Source: Anaeromyces robustus (lineage: Eukaryota > Neocallimastigomycota > Neocallimastigomycetes > Neocallimastigales > Neocallimastigaceae). Taken from it: DNA of 30,000 nucleotides. Below the pieces are notes generated by a model. The model was not told the DNA's origin. It searched no databases and saw nothing but the letters and a program-made list of their open reading frames with translations. Made by a program: the position numbers and the translations under genes. This document shows, piece by piece, positions 1-10,494 of this stretch. The stretch lies in NCBI GenBank assembly GCA_002104895.1, contig MCFG01000384.1:1-30000 (forward strand), in the 5' to 3' direction. Each line of letters starts with the position of its first letter. Position 1 is the first letter of the stretch.

Positions 1-1182
1 TTGTGTATGTCTTTTAATATCTATTGATTTTGGAACATATTCATCACTACCACTTGAAATTAATAAAATTGGACATTTTATATATTTTCTATGGTTTCCT
101 TCTATATAAATAGAATTATAAAATAATATTAAAATAGTTTAAAAATTAAAATAAGTTATTATTTTTAATGATATTTGATATTTATAGTTATTGTCTTTAA
201 AAATATAAAGCCAATATTAGTATTCTATTTTATACCTTTAAAATCTAAATTTAAAAATATTTTTCCCAATTCTTCATTGCTTAAATCTGTAGAGAACATA
301 TCATCAGTACCTCTATTTTATTAATAAATACATATAACATATATAATATTAATATAGCATTCTGTATTGTTTGTTATATTATTATTGTTATTCTTGTTAT
401 TATTATAATTAATATTAATATTAATTTTATTATTATCTACTTAATATCGTATAAAGACAAATATCTATTAGCTGTAATTGGTGCTTCATCTACTTCTGGT
501 GGCATATAATAATGACCTTTTCCTTGATTTACTAAATCTTTTGCTATATTAATTTTTTCATTTAATAATTTTTCTCCTTTTGAATACATTGCATATTCTC
601 TGTCTGAAACAGCACCTTGAAGAATTATTCCAGAAAGAAGATTTTTATATTTACCATATTTTACATAATACATTGCATCCTATTTATTATTATTTAATTA
701 TAATTGTATTTATTTATCATTATTCAAAAGAAATTAATTAAATTTTATATTCAATTTATTACATTTATTTGTTTTCAAGGAATTAAAAATTAATTTTAAA
801 TTAATATATTTAACTTTTAAATTAATTAATATTTAATCTTTACCTGTGCACCTGTAGAATGACCCATTAAAACTATTTTAAATTTTGAATTTTTATTATT
901 ATTAGCATTTTTATTTATTAAATAAGCTATTATGTCATCTATTTCTTGAATATCATTATCAAGGTTAACTTTTCCATAACCCAAATATGAACTTGATAAT
1001 AATGGTTGTACTAATGAATAATTAAATTTTTTAACAATTCTTGAAAGATTATCAATATAAGGCAAGGCAAGAAAACCATCTGTTAAACCACCAATAAATA
1101 TAAACTTATCAGCAATTTCTGGATTTGTTTCAAATAATGAAAGTCTTTTATCTTTATTATAAATCTCTAATTCTCCAAACAT
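1..1182 (-). CDS. DUF1749 (UPF0613) alpha/beta hydrolase, 3' part missing
   Basis: Partial gene that runs off the left edge. Hand-built exons on the minus strand are 1182-844, 679-441, 312-236 and 101-1; the introns (843-680, 440-313, 235-102) have GT/AG ends and the frame is kept across each join. Residues 107-113 read GHSTGAQ, the nucleophile elbow of an alpha/beta hydrolase with Ser109. Later exons carry GTDDMFSTDLS and an ISSGSDEYVP strand, whose Asp is the likely acid of the triad; the catalytic His should lie off the window. This pattern is that of the DUF1749 family, which is widespread in fungi and includes the siderophore esterase SidJ. The true substrate cannot be read from sequence. 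There is no signal peptide, so it is probably cytosolic. The start is the first ATG; an A-run lies just upstream. Family call is firm, function is not. Confidence 0.85.
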
Positions 1183-1550
1183 TTTAAAATGAAATTAAAA
1201 AAAAAAAAAAAACTAAAATAAATATAGAATATATTCTATATATAATTTTTAATTTAATAATTAATTTAATTAAATATATTTACATATATATAATTAATAA
1301 TGATTTATTAACAAACATTTTGTTAGATAAAGAAATTTATTTATAATTTTTCTGTAACACAATAAGAAAATAAAGTTTTTATATGTTGCACCAAACATTT
1401 ATATTATATATATTAAAAAAATAAAATTATAGTTTTTTTTATTCTGAATATGTATATATAATAATTATTACATATATTGTATTTTTAAAAATAAAATTAA
1501 TGTATGCTTTTAAAAGATTCATAAAAAATATTGATCAGGAAATAATAATA

Positions 1551-1552
<2 letters not shown>

Positions 1553-1594
<42 letters not shown>
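1553..1594. repeat. poly-A tract, about 42 nt
   Basis: Uninterrupted run of A in the spacer upstream of the DUF1749 gene. It has no flanking target duplication or retrotransposon body, so it is read as simple sequence rather than a retroposon tail. Confidence 0.9.
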
Positions 1595-1596
<2 letters not shown>

Positions 1597-2740
1597 AAAA
1601 TTATATTAATAAAATAAATAACAGATAATTAGTGTGATTTGTTATGTGTTATTATTAAATATGAAATTATAACATTTTTAATAATTTTTGTATTTTCTGC
1701 TTTTATTTAAATATTACAAAACTTCTTTATAGATTTATAATGGAAAAACATAAAATTTGGAATGATTTAATATAATAAAAATGATTTAGTTATATTATTT
1801 TAAATTTAATTTACATATAATTTTTATATTTAAGAATATTATTAGTAAACTATTTTAAGATAAATATAATAGAAAAAAAGTTAACAGTAAACTATTTAAA
1901 TAATTTAAATAACCTTAATAATTAAGATTAGAATTTTATTATTAGTTAATTTTAAAATAGTACCAATAAAATATTTTAAACAAAAAAAAAAAAGAAAGAA
2001 AATAAAATAAAATAAAACATTTAATTTTTTTAAAAATATTTATTTTACTATACTTCATTATAATATTTATTATATAAAAATAATATTATGATATACAAAA
2101 CGTTATTAAAAAAGTAGACACATTCACACAATAAATAAAGTAATAATTCTTTTTAATATCTCAAATAATAATCTTTAATAGTATTTATAATTTGTATTAA
2201 GTTTAATAAAATATATATATAAATATTTAGTTTGATTTGGATTTTGTGATTATTATTTTATAATACCTAGTATTTAAATAAGAAAAAAAGTTTTTAAAAT
2301 TAAAATTCTATTTTGTTATGATTTTTTGCAATTTATATGTTCATAAAAAATATTACTTTAAGTTAAAATATTTAATCAAAAGAATAAAGTAAATAAATTA
2401 TTTATATATATATTATTATAATTATATTTGAATATCATTTTATCTTTTTTTACCTTTAATTTTCAATATTTACAATAAGTGCTAAATTTATGTTTTATTA
2501 AAAAAGGAATTACAAATATTGAAACAAATTATTATCAAATTTAAATTAACAGTATATAATAAAATTTTTGTAATTAAAGCAATAATGAAAATTTAATAAA
2601 TAGCACTTAATAAAATAAAATAAATAAATAATAATTATTTATAAATATATTACTTGAAAAAGATATTTATTGTTTTTTAATAATTAAGATAAAAAATATA
2701 TAGAGATTTATATAGACAATAAAATGAATATAAATATTTG

Positions 2741-2780
<40 letters not shown>
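2741..2780. repeat. poly-A tract, 40 nt
   Basis: Second uninterrupted A-run in the same spacer, about 660 bp upstream of the repeat-protein start. Long A/T tracts like this commonly exclude nucleosomes in fungal promoters; that role here is inference. Confidence 0.9.
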
Positions 2781-2782
<2 letters not shown>

Positions 2783-3444
2783 AATCAATAATAATTAAGC
2801 GAAGTATATTAAATATAAATAAAATTTTAAAAAATTTTATTTTTTTATTATTTTATTATAATATTATTTTTTTGAATATAAAGAAAGTTTAATTTATATA
2901 TTTCTAATATACATATAGGAAATTTTTTTAATGTTATTTTTTAATCTTTAATTTTTTTCTTTTAGATTATACAACATGCTATGAGTCCAGTATTATAATA
3001 CTAATTATTTTTCATAAAAAACAATTATACTATACTTTTTATGTCAAATAACACTTATAGAAATTAAAAATACAATTTATATATTAAACTATATTATTAT
3101 TTGTTATTTATATATTAGCATTAAAAATATTAATTACTGTAGATCTTCTAAATTTATTTTGTTTTTATTTTGGAAGGTATTGAAATAAATTGTTTTATAA
3201 AAATATTTATATATATAGTACAATAAACATAAAAGAAATAATTTATTATTATTTTCTTTTAATTTAACACATATTATTAACTATATTAATTTCTTTTTTT
3301 CGACAATATTAATTAAATAATAAAATTATAATTATTTTTGAAACTACAAATATACATAAGAACTAAAAAAAAAAAAAAAATTGAATAAATAAATAAATAT
3401 ATTATAATAGTAATAATATATATTGTATTTATATATATATAAAG

Positions 3445-6400
3445 ATGAAAATACATGCTATTTTTTTTATTTTATCATTAGTATATACAAATACATTATC
3501 AAATCCGAATCCATGTATTAATGAAGAATATTGTTCAAATACATTAATAAATTCGAAACTTTCGACTTCAAATATTTCAAAAGATGAACTTAAATATAAA
3601 CAAAATTTAAAACATAATAATCATTTGGATGAAAAGACATTACAATCATGTGAAGAAGCTGCAAACCAATTTGTTGAATGTAATATGAAAAAATATTCGT
3701 CAGCAGAAGATTTATGTCAAAATGGTTATAGTAAATGTATGAATGCAATAAAATCTTATAATGAACTTTGTAATATTGAAAATTCTGAAACAAAAGAATT
3801 GGAATTATTATTGAAATCTAAATGTCAACTAGATAGTGTAGGTCAATTATGTTCTTTTTCACAAAATCTTTTAGATATAGATTTTGGATATGAAACAAAA
3901 ATTGATTTTTCACTAGAAGCTATAGAACCAAATTGTTATGATGAAAAATGTAGAAATATATTATTAAATTATTTAACATTTTATAAAAATAAAAATGAAT
4001 ATTATGACATACAGAGTTTTGAATATATTATTAAATATATTAATAGTAATGAATGTAACAAGCAAGATAATATATTTAAAAGAATATTTAATGGTATAAG
4101 TAATAGAATAAAAAGAAGTATTGGAAAAAAAGAAATGACAAAAGACGTTGAAGAAAAAGAAGAACAAGAAGCACAACAACAAGAATATATTAAAACAAAA
4201 GAGAAAAAAATAAATATTCTTGAAAAAAGAGGAAATAATAATAAAAATGGTGATGTGCCTTTAGGAATGAAAAATATTCTTAAAAATTATAAAAATAAGA
4301 GCGAAAAAAATGGTTTAGGGATAGGAAAAAATTCAAAAACTACAATAACAGATGATATTATTGATGACCTTGCCATGTACAGAAATATTGAAAAATCAAA
4401 TAATAAGGAGCCTGTAGATGATTTAGCTATGTATAGAAATACAGCTAATAAACCAGTTAATGAACCAATTGATGATTTAGCTATGTATAAAAATAAAGGT
4501 TATACAAGTGGCGAACCCATTGATGATTTATATATGCATAGAAATAAAGGCACAGTGGAAAAAGAACCTGTTGATGATCTATCTATGTATAGAAATAAAG
4601 GAACAATAAATAAAAAACCAATTGATGATTTAGCTATGTATAGAAATAAAGGAACAGTAAATAAAGAACCAGTTGATGATCTTTCTATGTATAGAAATAA
4701 AGGAACAACTAATAAAGAACCAGTTGATGATCTTTCTATGTATAGAAATAAAGGAACAGTAAATAAAGAACCAATTGATGATTTAGCAATGTATAGAAAT
4801 AAAGGAACAGTAAATAAAGAACCTGTTGATGATCTTTCTATGTATAGGAATAAAGGAACAACTAATAAAGAACCAGTTGATGATCTTTCTATGTATAGAA
4901 ATAAAGGAACAGTAAATAAAGAACCTGTTGATGATTTAGCTATGTACAGAAATAAAGGAACAGTAAATAAAGAACCAATTGATGATTTAGCTATGTATAG
5001 AAATAAAGGAACAGTAAATAAAGAACCAATTGATGATTTAGCTATGTATAGAAATAAAGGAAATACAAATAAAGAACCAATTGATGACCTTGCTATGTAT
5101 AAAAACAAAGGAACTACAGATAAAGAACCAATTGATGACCTTGCTATGTATAAAAACAAAGGAACTACAGATAAAGAACCGATTGATGATTTAGCTATGT
5201 ATAGAAATAAAGGTCAAACTAATAAAGAACCAATTGATGATTTAGCTATGTATAGAAATAAAGGTCAAACTAATAAAGAACCAATTGATGATTTAGCTAT
5301 GTATAGAAATAAAGGTCAAACTAATAAAGAACCAATTGATGATTTAGCTATGTATAGAAATAAAGGTCAAACTAATAAAGAACCAATTGATGATTTAGCT
5401 ATGTATAAAAACAAAGGAACTACAGATAAAGAACCAATTGATGATTTAGCTATGTATAGAAATAAAGGAACTACAAATAAAGAACCAATTGATGACCTTG
5501 CTATGTATAAAAACAAAGGAACTACAGATAAAGAACCAATTGATGATTTAGCTATGTATAGAAATAAAGGTCAAACTAATAAAGAACCAATTGATGATTT
5601 AGCTATGTATAGAAATAAAGGTCAAACTAATAAAGAACCAATTGATGATTTAGCAATGTATAGAAATAAAGGTCAAACTAATAAAGAACCAATTGATGAT
5701 TTAGCAATGTATAGAAATAAAGGTCAAACTAATAAAGAACCAATTGATGATTTAGCTATGTATAGAAATAAAGGTCAAACTAATAAAGAACCAATTGATG
5801 ATTTAGCTATGTATAGAAATAAAGGTCAAACTAATAAAGAACCAATTGATGATTTGGCCATGTACAGAAATAAGGGAACTACGGATAAAGAGCCAATTGA
5901 TGATTTAGCTATGTATAAGAACAAAGGAACAGTAAATAAAGAACCAATTGATGATCTAGGTATGTATAGAAATAAAGGAACTACAAACAAAGAGCCAGTT
6001 GATGACCTCGCTATGTATAAAAACAAAGGAACTACAGATAAAGAACCAATTGATGATTTAGCTATGTATAGAAATAAAGGAACTACTAATAAAGAGCCAA
6101 TAGATGATTTAGCTATGTATAGAAATAAAGGCCAAACTAATAAAGAGCCAATAGATGATTTAGCTATGTATAGAAATAAAGGCCAAACTAATAAAGAACC
6201 CGTTGATGATTTAGCTATGTATAAGAACAAAGGAACTACAGATAAAGAACCAATAGATGACCTTGCTATGTATAGAAATAAAGGTCAAATTAATAAAGAA
6301 CCAATTGATGATTTAGCTATGTATAGAAATAAAGGAACAGTAAATAAGGAACCAATTGATGATTTAGCTATGTATAGAAATAAAGGAACTACAAATAAAG

Positions 6401-9400
6401 AGCCAGTTGATGATTTAGCTATGTATAAAAACAAAGGAACTACAGATAAAGAACCAATAGATGATTTAGTGATGTATAGAAATAAAGGTCAAACTAATAA
6501 AGAACCAATTGATGATTTAGCTATGTATAGAAATAAAGGTCAAACTAATAAGGAGCCAATTGATGATTTAGCTATGTACAGAAATAAAGGTCAGACGAAT
6601 AAAGAACCTGTAGATGATTTAGCTATGTATAGAAATAAAGGTCAGACGAACAAAGAACCAATAGATGATTTAGCTATGTATAGAAATAAAGGAACTGTAA
6701 ATAAAGAACCAATTGATGATTTAGCTATGTATAGAAATAAAGGAACTACAGATAAAGAACCAATTGATGATTTAGCTATGTATAGAAATAAAGGACAAAC
6801 TAATAAAGAGCCAATTGATGATTTAGCTATGTATAGAAATAAAGGTCAAACTAATAAAGAACCAATTGATGATTTAGCCATGTATAAAAATAAAGGAACA
6901 ACTGATAAAGAGCCAGTTGATGATTTAGCTATGTATAGAAATAAAGGAACAACAAACAAAGAACCAATTGATGATTTAGCCATGTATTTTGCAAAAAATC
7001 CACAAGGAACTACTGATTACAGTAATACTTTAGGAATGAATAAAACGCAAAAAGATGAAAAAAAAGAACCAATTGATGATTTAGCAATGTACAGAAATAA
7101 AGGAACTGTTAGTAAAGAACCAGTAGATGATTTAGCAATGTATAGAAATAAAGGAACTGTTAACAAGGAACCAATTGATGACCTTGCTATGTATAGAAAT
7201 AAAGGTCAAACTAATAAAGAACCAATTGATGATTTAGCTATGTACAGAAATAAAGGTCAAACTAATAAAGAACCAATTGATGATTTAGCTATGTATAGAA
7301 ATAAAGGAACTACAAATAAAGAACCAATTGATGATTTAGCTATGTATAAAAACAAAGGAACTACAGATAAAGAACCAATTGATGATTTAGCTATGTATAG
7401 AAATAAAGGTCAGACGAATAAAGAACCAATTGATGATTTAGCTATGTATAGAAATAAAGGTCAAACTAATAAAGAACCAATTGATGATTTAGCTATATAC
7501 AGAAATAAAGGTCAAACTAATAAAGAACCAATTGATGACTTAGCTATGTACAGAAATAAAGGTCAAACTAATAAAGAACCAATTGATGATTTAGCTATGT
7601 ATAGAAATAAAGGTCAAACTAATAAAGAACCTGTAGATGATTTAGCTATGTATAGAAATAAAGGTCAAACTAATAAAGAACCTGTAGATGATTTAGCTAT
7701 GTACAGAAATAAAGGTCAAACTAATAAAACTAATAAAGAACCTGTAGATGATTTAGCTATGTATAGAAATAAAGGTCAAACTAATAAAGAACCTGTAGAT
7801 GATTTAGCTATGTATAGAAATAAAGGTCAAACTAATAAAGAACCAATTGATGATTTAGCAATGTATAGAAATAAAGGTCAAACTAATAAAGAACCAATTG
7901 ATGATTTAGCTATGTATAAAAATAAAGGCCAGACTAATAAAGAACCTGTAGATGATTTAGCTATGTACAGAAATAAAGGACAAACTAATAAAGAACCAAT
8001 TGATGACCTTGCTATGTATAGAAATAAAGGTCAAACTAATAAAGAACCAATTGATGACCTTGCTATGTATAGAAATAAAGGTCAAACTAATAAAGAACCT
8101 GTAGATGATTTAGCTATGTATAGAAATAAAGGTCAAACTAATAAAGAGCCAATTGATGACTTAGCTATGTATAAAAACAAAGGAACTACAGATAAAGAAC
8201 CAATTGATGATTTAGCTATGTATAGAAATAAAGGTCAGACGAATAAAGAACCAATTGATGATTTAGCTATGTATAGAAATAAAGGTCAGACGAATAAAGA
8301 ACCAATTGATGATTTAGCTATGTATAGAAATAAAGGTCAAACTAATAAAGAACCAATTGATGATTTAGCTATGTATAGAAATAAAGGACAAACTAATAAA
8401 GAGCCAATTGATGATTTAGCTATGTACAGAAATAAAGGTCAGACTAATAAAGAACCAATTGATGATTTAGCTATGTATAAAAACAAAGGCCAGACTAATA
8501 AAGAACCAATTGATGATTTAGCTATGTATAGAAATAAAGGACAAACTAATAAAGAACCAATTGATGACCTTGCTATGTACAGAAATAAAGGACAAACTAA
8601 TAAAGAACCAATTGATGACCTTGCTATGTATAGAAATAAAGGACAAACTAATAAAGAACCAATTGATGACCTTGCTATGTATAGAAATAAAGGTCAAACT
8701 AATAAAGAACCAATTGATGATTTAGCTATGTATAAAAATAAAGGTCAAACTAATAAAGAACCAATTGATGATTTAGCTATGTATAGAAATAAAGGTCAAA
8801 CTAATAAAGAACCAATTGATGATTTAGCTATGTATAAAAACAAAGGCCAGACTAATAAAGAACCTGTAGATGATTTAGCTATGTACAGAAATAAAGGACA
8901 AACTAATAAAGAACCAATAGATGACCTTGCTATGTATAGAAATAAAGGTCAAACTAATAAAGAACCAATTGATGATTTAGCTATGTATAGAAATAAAGGT
9001 CAAACTAATAAGGAACCAATTGATGATTTAGCTATGTACAGAAATAAAGGTCAAACTAATAAGGAACCAATAGATGACCTTGCTATGTATAGAAATAAAG
9101 GAACTACAAACAAAGAGCCAATTGATGACCTTGCTATGTATAAAAACAAAGGAACTACAGATAAAGAACCAATTGATGATTTAGCTATGTACAGAAATAA
9201 AGGTCAAGTTAATAAAGAACCAATTGATGATTTAGCTATGTATAGAAATAAAGGTCAAACTAATAAAGAACCAATTGATGATTTAGCTATGTATAAAAAC
9301 AAAGGAACAACTGATAAAGAACCAATTGATGATTTAGCTATGTATAGAAATAAAGGTCAAATTAGTAAAGAACCTGTTGATGATCTTGCCATGTATAGAA

Positions 9401-10494
9401 ATAAGGGAACTACAAACAAAGAACCAATTGATGATCTTGCTATGTACAAAAATAAAGGCACAGTCGATAAAGAACCTGTTGATGATTTAGCAATGTATAA
9501 AAATAAAGGAGCCACTTACAAAGAACCATCTGATGATCTAGGTATGTATAGAAATAAAGGTACAGTTTCCAAAGAACCTATAGATGACTTAGCAATGTAT
9601 AGAAACAAAGGAGTCACATATAAAGAACCAACTGATGATTTATCAATGTACAGAAATAAAGGTACAGTTTCCAAAGAACCTAATGATGATCTTGCAATGT
9701 ACAGAAATAAAGGCTCCAAAAATAGAGAACCAATTGATGATTTAGCAATGTACAAAAATAAAGGTAATGATAATAAAGAACCAACTGATGATTTATCTAT
9801 TTACAAAAATAAAAGTAGTAATACTAATACAGAACCACTTGATGATTTAGCAATTTACAGAAATAAACAATCTTCAGGAATAAAAAATAGTAACAGCGGT
9901 TCATTAAGAATGGGAAAAGGAAGTACAAGTACAAATACTAAATCTAATAATAATAAAAATGGTTTAGCGATAAATAAAAGTACTAGTAATAAGAATAATA
10001 ATGATATTATTGATGATCTTTCGATGTATAAAACTAAAGATAATACAAGTACTAATAAAGAACCTCTTGATGATTTATCAATGTATAGAAATAAAAGTAG
10101 TAGTTCTAATAAAGACATAATTGATGATTTAGCTATGGCTGATAGATCAAAAAGTGCTTCATCCAATAACTTCTATAATACTGCTTCTACTTCCTCAGGT
10201 ATTAAAAGCAGTAAAAAAAAATCAAGTAGTAGTCCATCTAGAAATTCCATATTGCGTATGGGAAAAATTGAAGATATTGCTTTAAAAAAAAAGAGAGAGG
10301 GTATAAGTGAAAATACTGAATATTCAACAGAAGAAATAATATTTGATGAAACTATTGATACAGAAATAAATACAAATAATGAAACAAATGAAATACCAAC
10401 AGATGAAATAATATTTGATGAAGAAGTATCTTCAACAATAGAAAATAATATACAAGAAAATCCTACAGAAACCCCAGACATAGAAGAAATATAA
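3445..10494 (+). CDS. giant secreted 17-residue-repeat protein (2349 aa), unrecognised
   Basis: Single open frame without introns. I do not recognise the family. Residues 1-19 (MKIHAIFFILSLVYTNTLS) look like a signal peptide. Residues 24-204 hold 12 cysteines in a helical-looking region; no cysteine follows. A basic linker (about 205-300) has two Kex2-like sites, IKR-S and LEKR-G. Residues 303 to about 2235 are about 110 units of consensus EPIDDLAMYRNKGQTNK. The first and last units are degenerate, and a non-repeat island sits at 6985-7065. The tail is Ser/Asn-rich, then acidic, with two IIFDE boxes (from 10330 and 10402). No C-terminal membrane helix or GPI signal is seen, so it is probably released or bound through the Cys domain. 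Repeats are charged and lack dibasic sites, so they are probably disordered. Possible roles (wall protein, adhesin, binding scaffold) are guesses. The ATG at 3445 is the only start that gives the signal peptide. Confidence 0.88.
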   Translation: MKIHAIFFILSLVYTNTLSNPNPCINEEYCSNTLINSKLSTSNISKDELKYKQNLKHNNHLDEKTLQSCEEAANQFVECNMKKYSSAEDLCQNGYSKCMNAIKSYNELCNIENSETKELELLLKSKCQLDSVGQLCSFSQNLLDIDFGYETKIDFSLEAIEPNCYDEKCRNILLNYLTFYKNKNEYYDIQSFEYIIKYINSNECNKQDNIFKRIFNGISNRIKRSIGKKEMTKDVEEKEEQEAQQQEYIKTKEKKINILEKRGNNNKNGDVPLGMKNILKNYKNKSEKNGLGIGKNSKTTITDDIIDDLAMYRNIEKSNNKEPVDDLAMYRNTANKPVNEPIDDLAMYKNKGYTSGEPIDDLYMHRNKGTVEKEPVDDLSMYRNKGTINKKPIDDLAMYRNKGTVNKEPVDDLSMYRNKGTTNKEPVDDLSMYRNKGTVNKEPIDDLAMYRNKGTVNKEPVDDLSMYRNKGTTNKEPVDDLSMYRNKGTVNKEPVDDLAMYRNKGTVNKEPIDDLAMYRNKGTVNKEPIDDLAMYRNKGNTNKEPIDDLAMYKNKGTTDKEPIDDLAMYKNKGTTDKEPIDDLAMYRNKGQTNKEPIDDLAMYRNKGQTNKEPIDDLAMYRNKGQTNKEPIDDLAMYRNKGQTNKEPIDDLAMYKNKGTTDKEPIDDLAMYRNKGTTNKEPIDDLAMYKNKGTTDKEPIDDLAMYRNKGQTNKEPIDDLAMYRNKGQTNKEPIDDLAMYRNKGQTNKEPIDDLAMYRNKGQTNKEPIDDLAMYRNKGQTNKEPIDDLAMYRNKGQTNKEPIDDLAMYRNKGTTDKEPIDDLAMYKNKGTVNKEPIDDLGMYRNKGTTNKEPVDDLAMYKNKGTTDKEPIDDLAMYRNKGTTNKEPIDDLAMYRNKGQTNKEPIDDLAMYRNKGQTNKEPVDDLAMYKNKGTTDKEPIDDLAMYRNKGQINKEPIDDLAMYRNKGTVNKEPIDDLAMYRNKGTTNKEPVDDLAMYKNKGTTDKEPIDDLVMYRNKGQTNKEPIDDLAMYRNKGQTNKEPIDDLAMYRNKGQTNKEPVDDLAMYRNKGQTNKEPIDDLAMYRNKGTVNKEPIDDLAMYRNKGTTDKEPIDDLAMYRNKGQTNKEPIDDLAMYRNKGQTNKEPIDDLAMYKNKGTTDKEPVDDLAMYRNKGTTNKEPIDDLAMYFAKNPQGTTDYSNTLGMNKTQKDEKKEPIDDLAMYRNKGTVSKEPVDDLAMYRNKGTVNKEPIDDLAMYRNKGQTNKEPIDDLAMYRNKGQTNKEPIDDLAMYRNKGTTNKEPIDDLAMYKNKGTTDKEPIDDLAMYRNKGQTNKEPIDDLAMYRNKGQTNKEPIDDLAIYRNKGQTNKEPIDDLAMYRNKGQTNKEPIDDLAMYRNKGQTNKEPVDDLAMYRNKGQTNKEPVDDLAMYRNKGQTNKTNKEPVDDLAMYRNKGQTNKEPVDDLAMYRNKGQTNKEPIDDLAMYRNKGQTNKEPIDDLAMYKNKGQTNKEPVDDLAMYRNKGQTNKEPIDDLAMYRNKGQTNKEPIDDLAMYRNKGQTNKEPVDDLAMYRNKGQTNKEPIDDLAMYKNKGTTDKEPIDDLAMYRNKGQTNKEPIDDLAMYRNKGQTNKEPIDDLAMYRNKGQTNKEPIDDLAMYRNKGQTNKEPIDDLAMYRNKGQTNKEPIDDLAMYKNKGQTNKEPIDDLAMYRNKGQTNKEPIDDLAMYRNKGQTNKEPIDDLAMYRNKGQTNKEPIDDLAMYRNKGQTNKEPIDDLAMYKNKGQTNKEPIDDLAMYRNKGQTNKEPIDDLAMYKNKGQTNKEPVDDLAMYRNKGQTNKEPIDDLAMYRNKGQTNKEPIDDLAMYRNKGQTNKEPIDDLAMYRNKGQTNKEPIDDLAMYRNKGTTNKEPIDDLAMYKNKGTTDKEPIDDLAMYRNKGQVNKEPIDDLAMYRNKGQTNKEPIDDLAMYKNKGTTDKEPIDDLAMYRNKGQISKEPVDDLAMYRNKGTTNKEPIDDLAMYKNKGTVDKEPVDDLAMYKNKGATYKEPSDDLGMYRNKGTVSKEPIDDLAMYRNKGVTYKEPTDDLSMYRNKGTVSKEPNDDLAMYRNKGSKNREPIDDLAMYKNKGNDNKEPTDDLSIYKNKSSNTNTEPLDDLAIYRNKQSSGIKNSNSGSLRMGKGSTSTNTKSNNNKNGLAINKSTSNKNNNDIIDDLSMYKTKDNTSTNKEPLDDLSMYRNKSSSSNKDIIDDLAMADRSKSASSNNFYNTASTSSGIKSSKKKSSSSPSRNSILRMGKIEDIALKKKREGISENTEYSTEEIIFDETIDTEINTNNETNEIPTDEIIFDEEVSSTIENNIQENPTETPDIEEI
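4351..10149 (+). repeat. 51-bp coding minisatellite, about 110 units
   Basis: In-frame tandem array inside the giant gene. Units 3 to 51 (4462-6960) are each exactly 51 bp with no indel. After the island in unit 52, units 53 to 105 (7066-9777) are again 51 bp, with one 9-bp insertion near 7720-7740. Core units differ by few bases; edge units are divergent, as expected if unequal exchange or conversion homogenises the middle. Assemblies and short reads will often collapse this region. Confidence 0.95.

Larger units (their letters stand above)
1183..3444. other. AT-rich divergent intergenic spacer
   Basis: Spacer of 2.26 kb between two divergent genes. It contains no open frame of note, no RNA gene that I can see and no inverted-end element. 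It holds two long poly-A tracts (1553-1594 and 2741-2780). It must contain the promoters of both flanking genes, but no specific site can be defended from sequence alone. Confidence 0.7.

Noticed and set aside
4500-9755. Minus-strand open frames with LFLYIAKSSIGSL-type repeats opposite the giant gene
   Set aside because: They are the antisense reading of the 51-bp unit, which keeps a second frame open by chance. They have no start context and stop at each variant unit.
4351-10149. Could the repeat array be a CRISPR array or pheromone precursor?
   Set aside because: It is coding, in phase, without unique spacers, so not CRISPR. Units lack dibasic processing sites between them, so a pheromone-type precursor is unlikely.
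3445-10494. Idea that the repeat protein is the fungal cellulosome scaffoldin
   Set aside because: It is attractive beside a dockerin enzyme, but the repeats are short and Cys-free, no membrane anchor is seen, and I cannot match them to scaffoldin repeats. Left as unknown.
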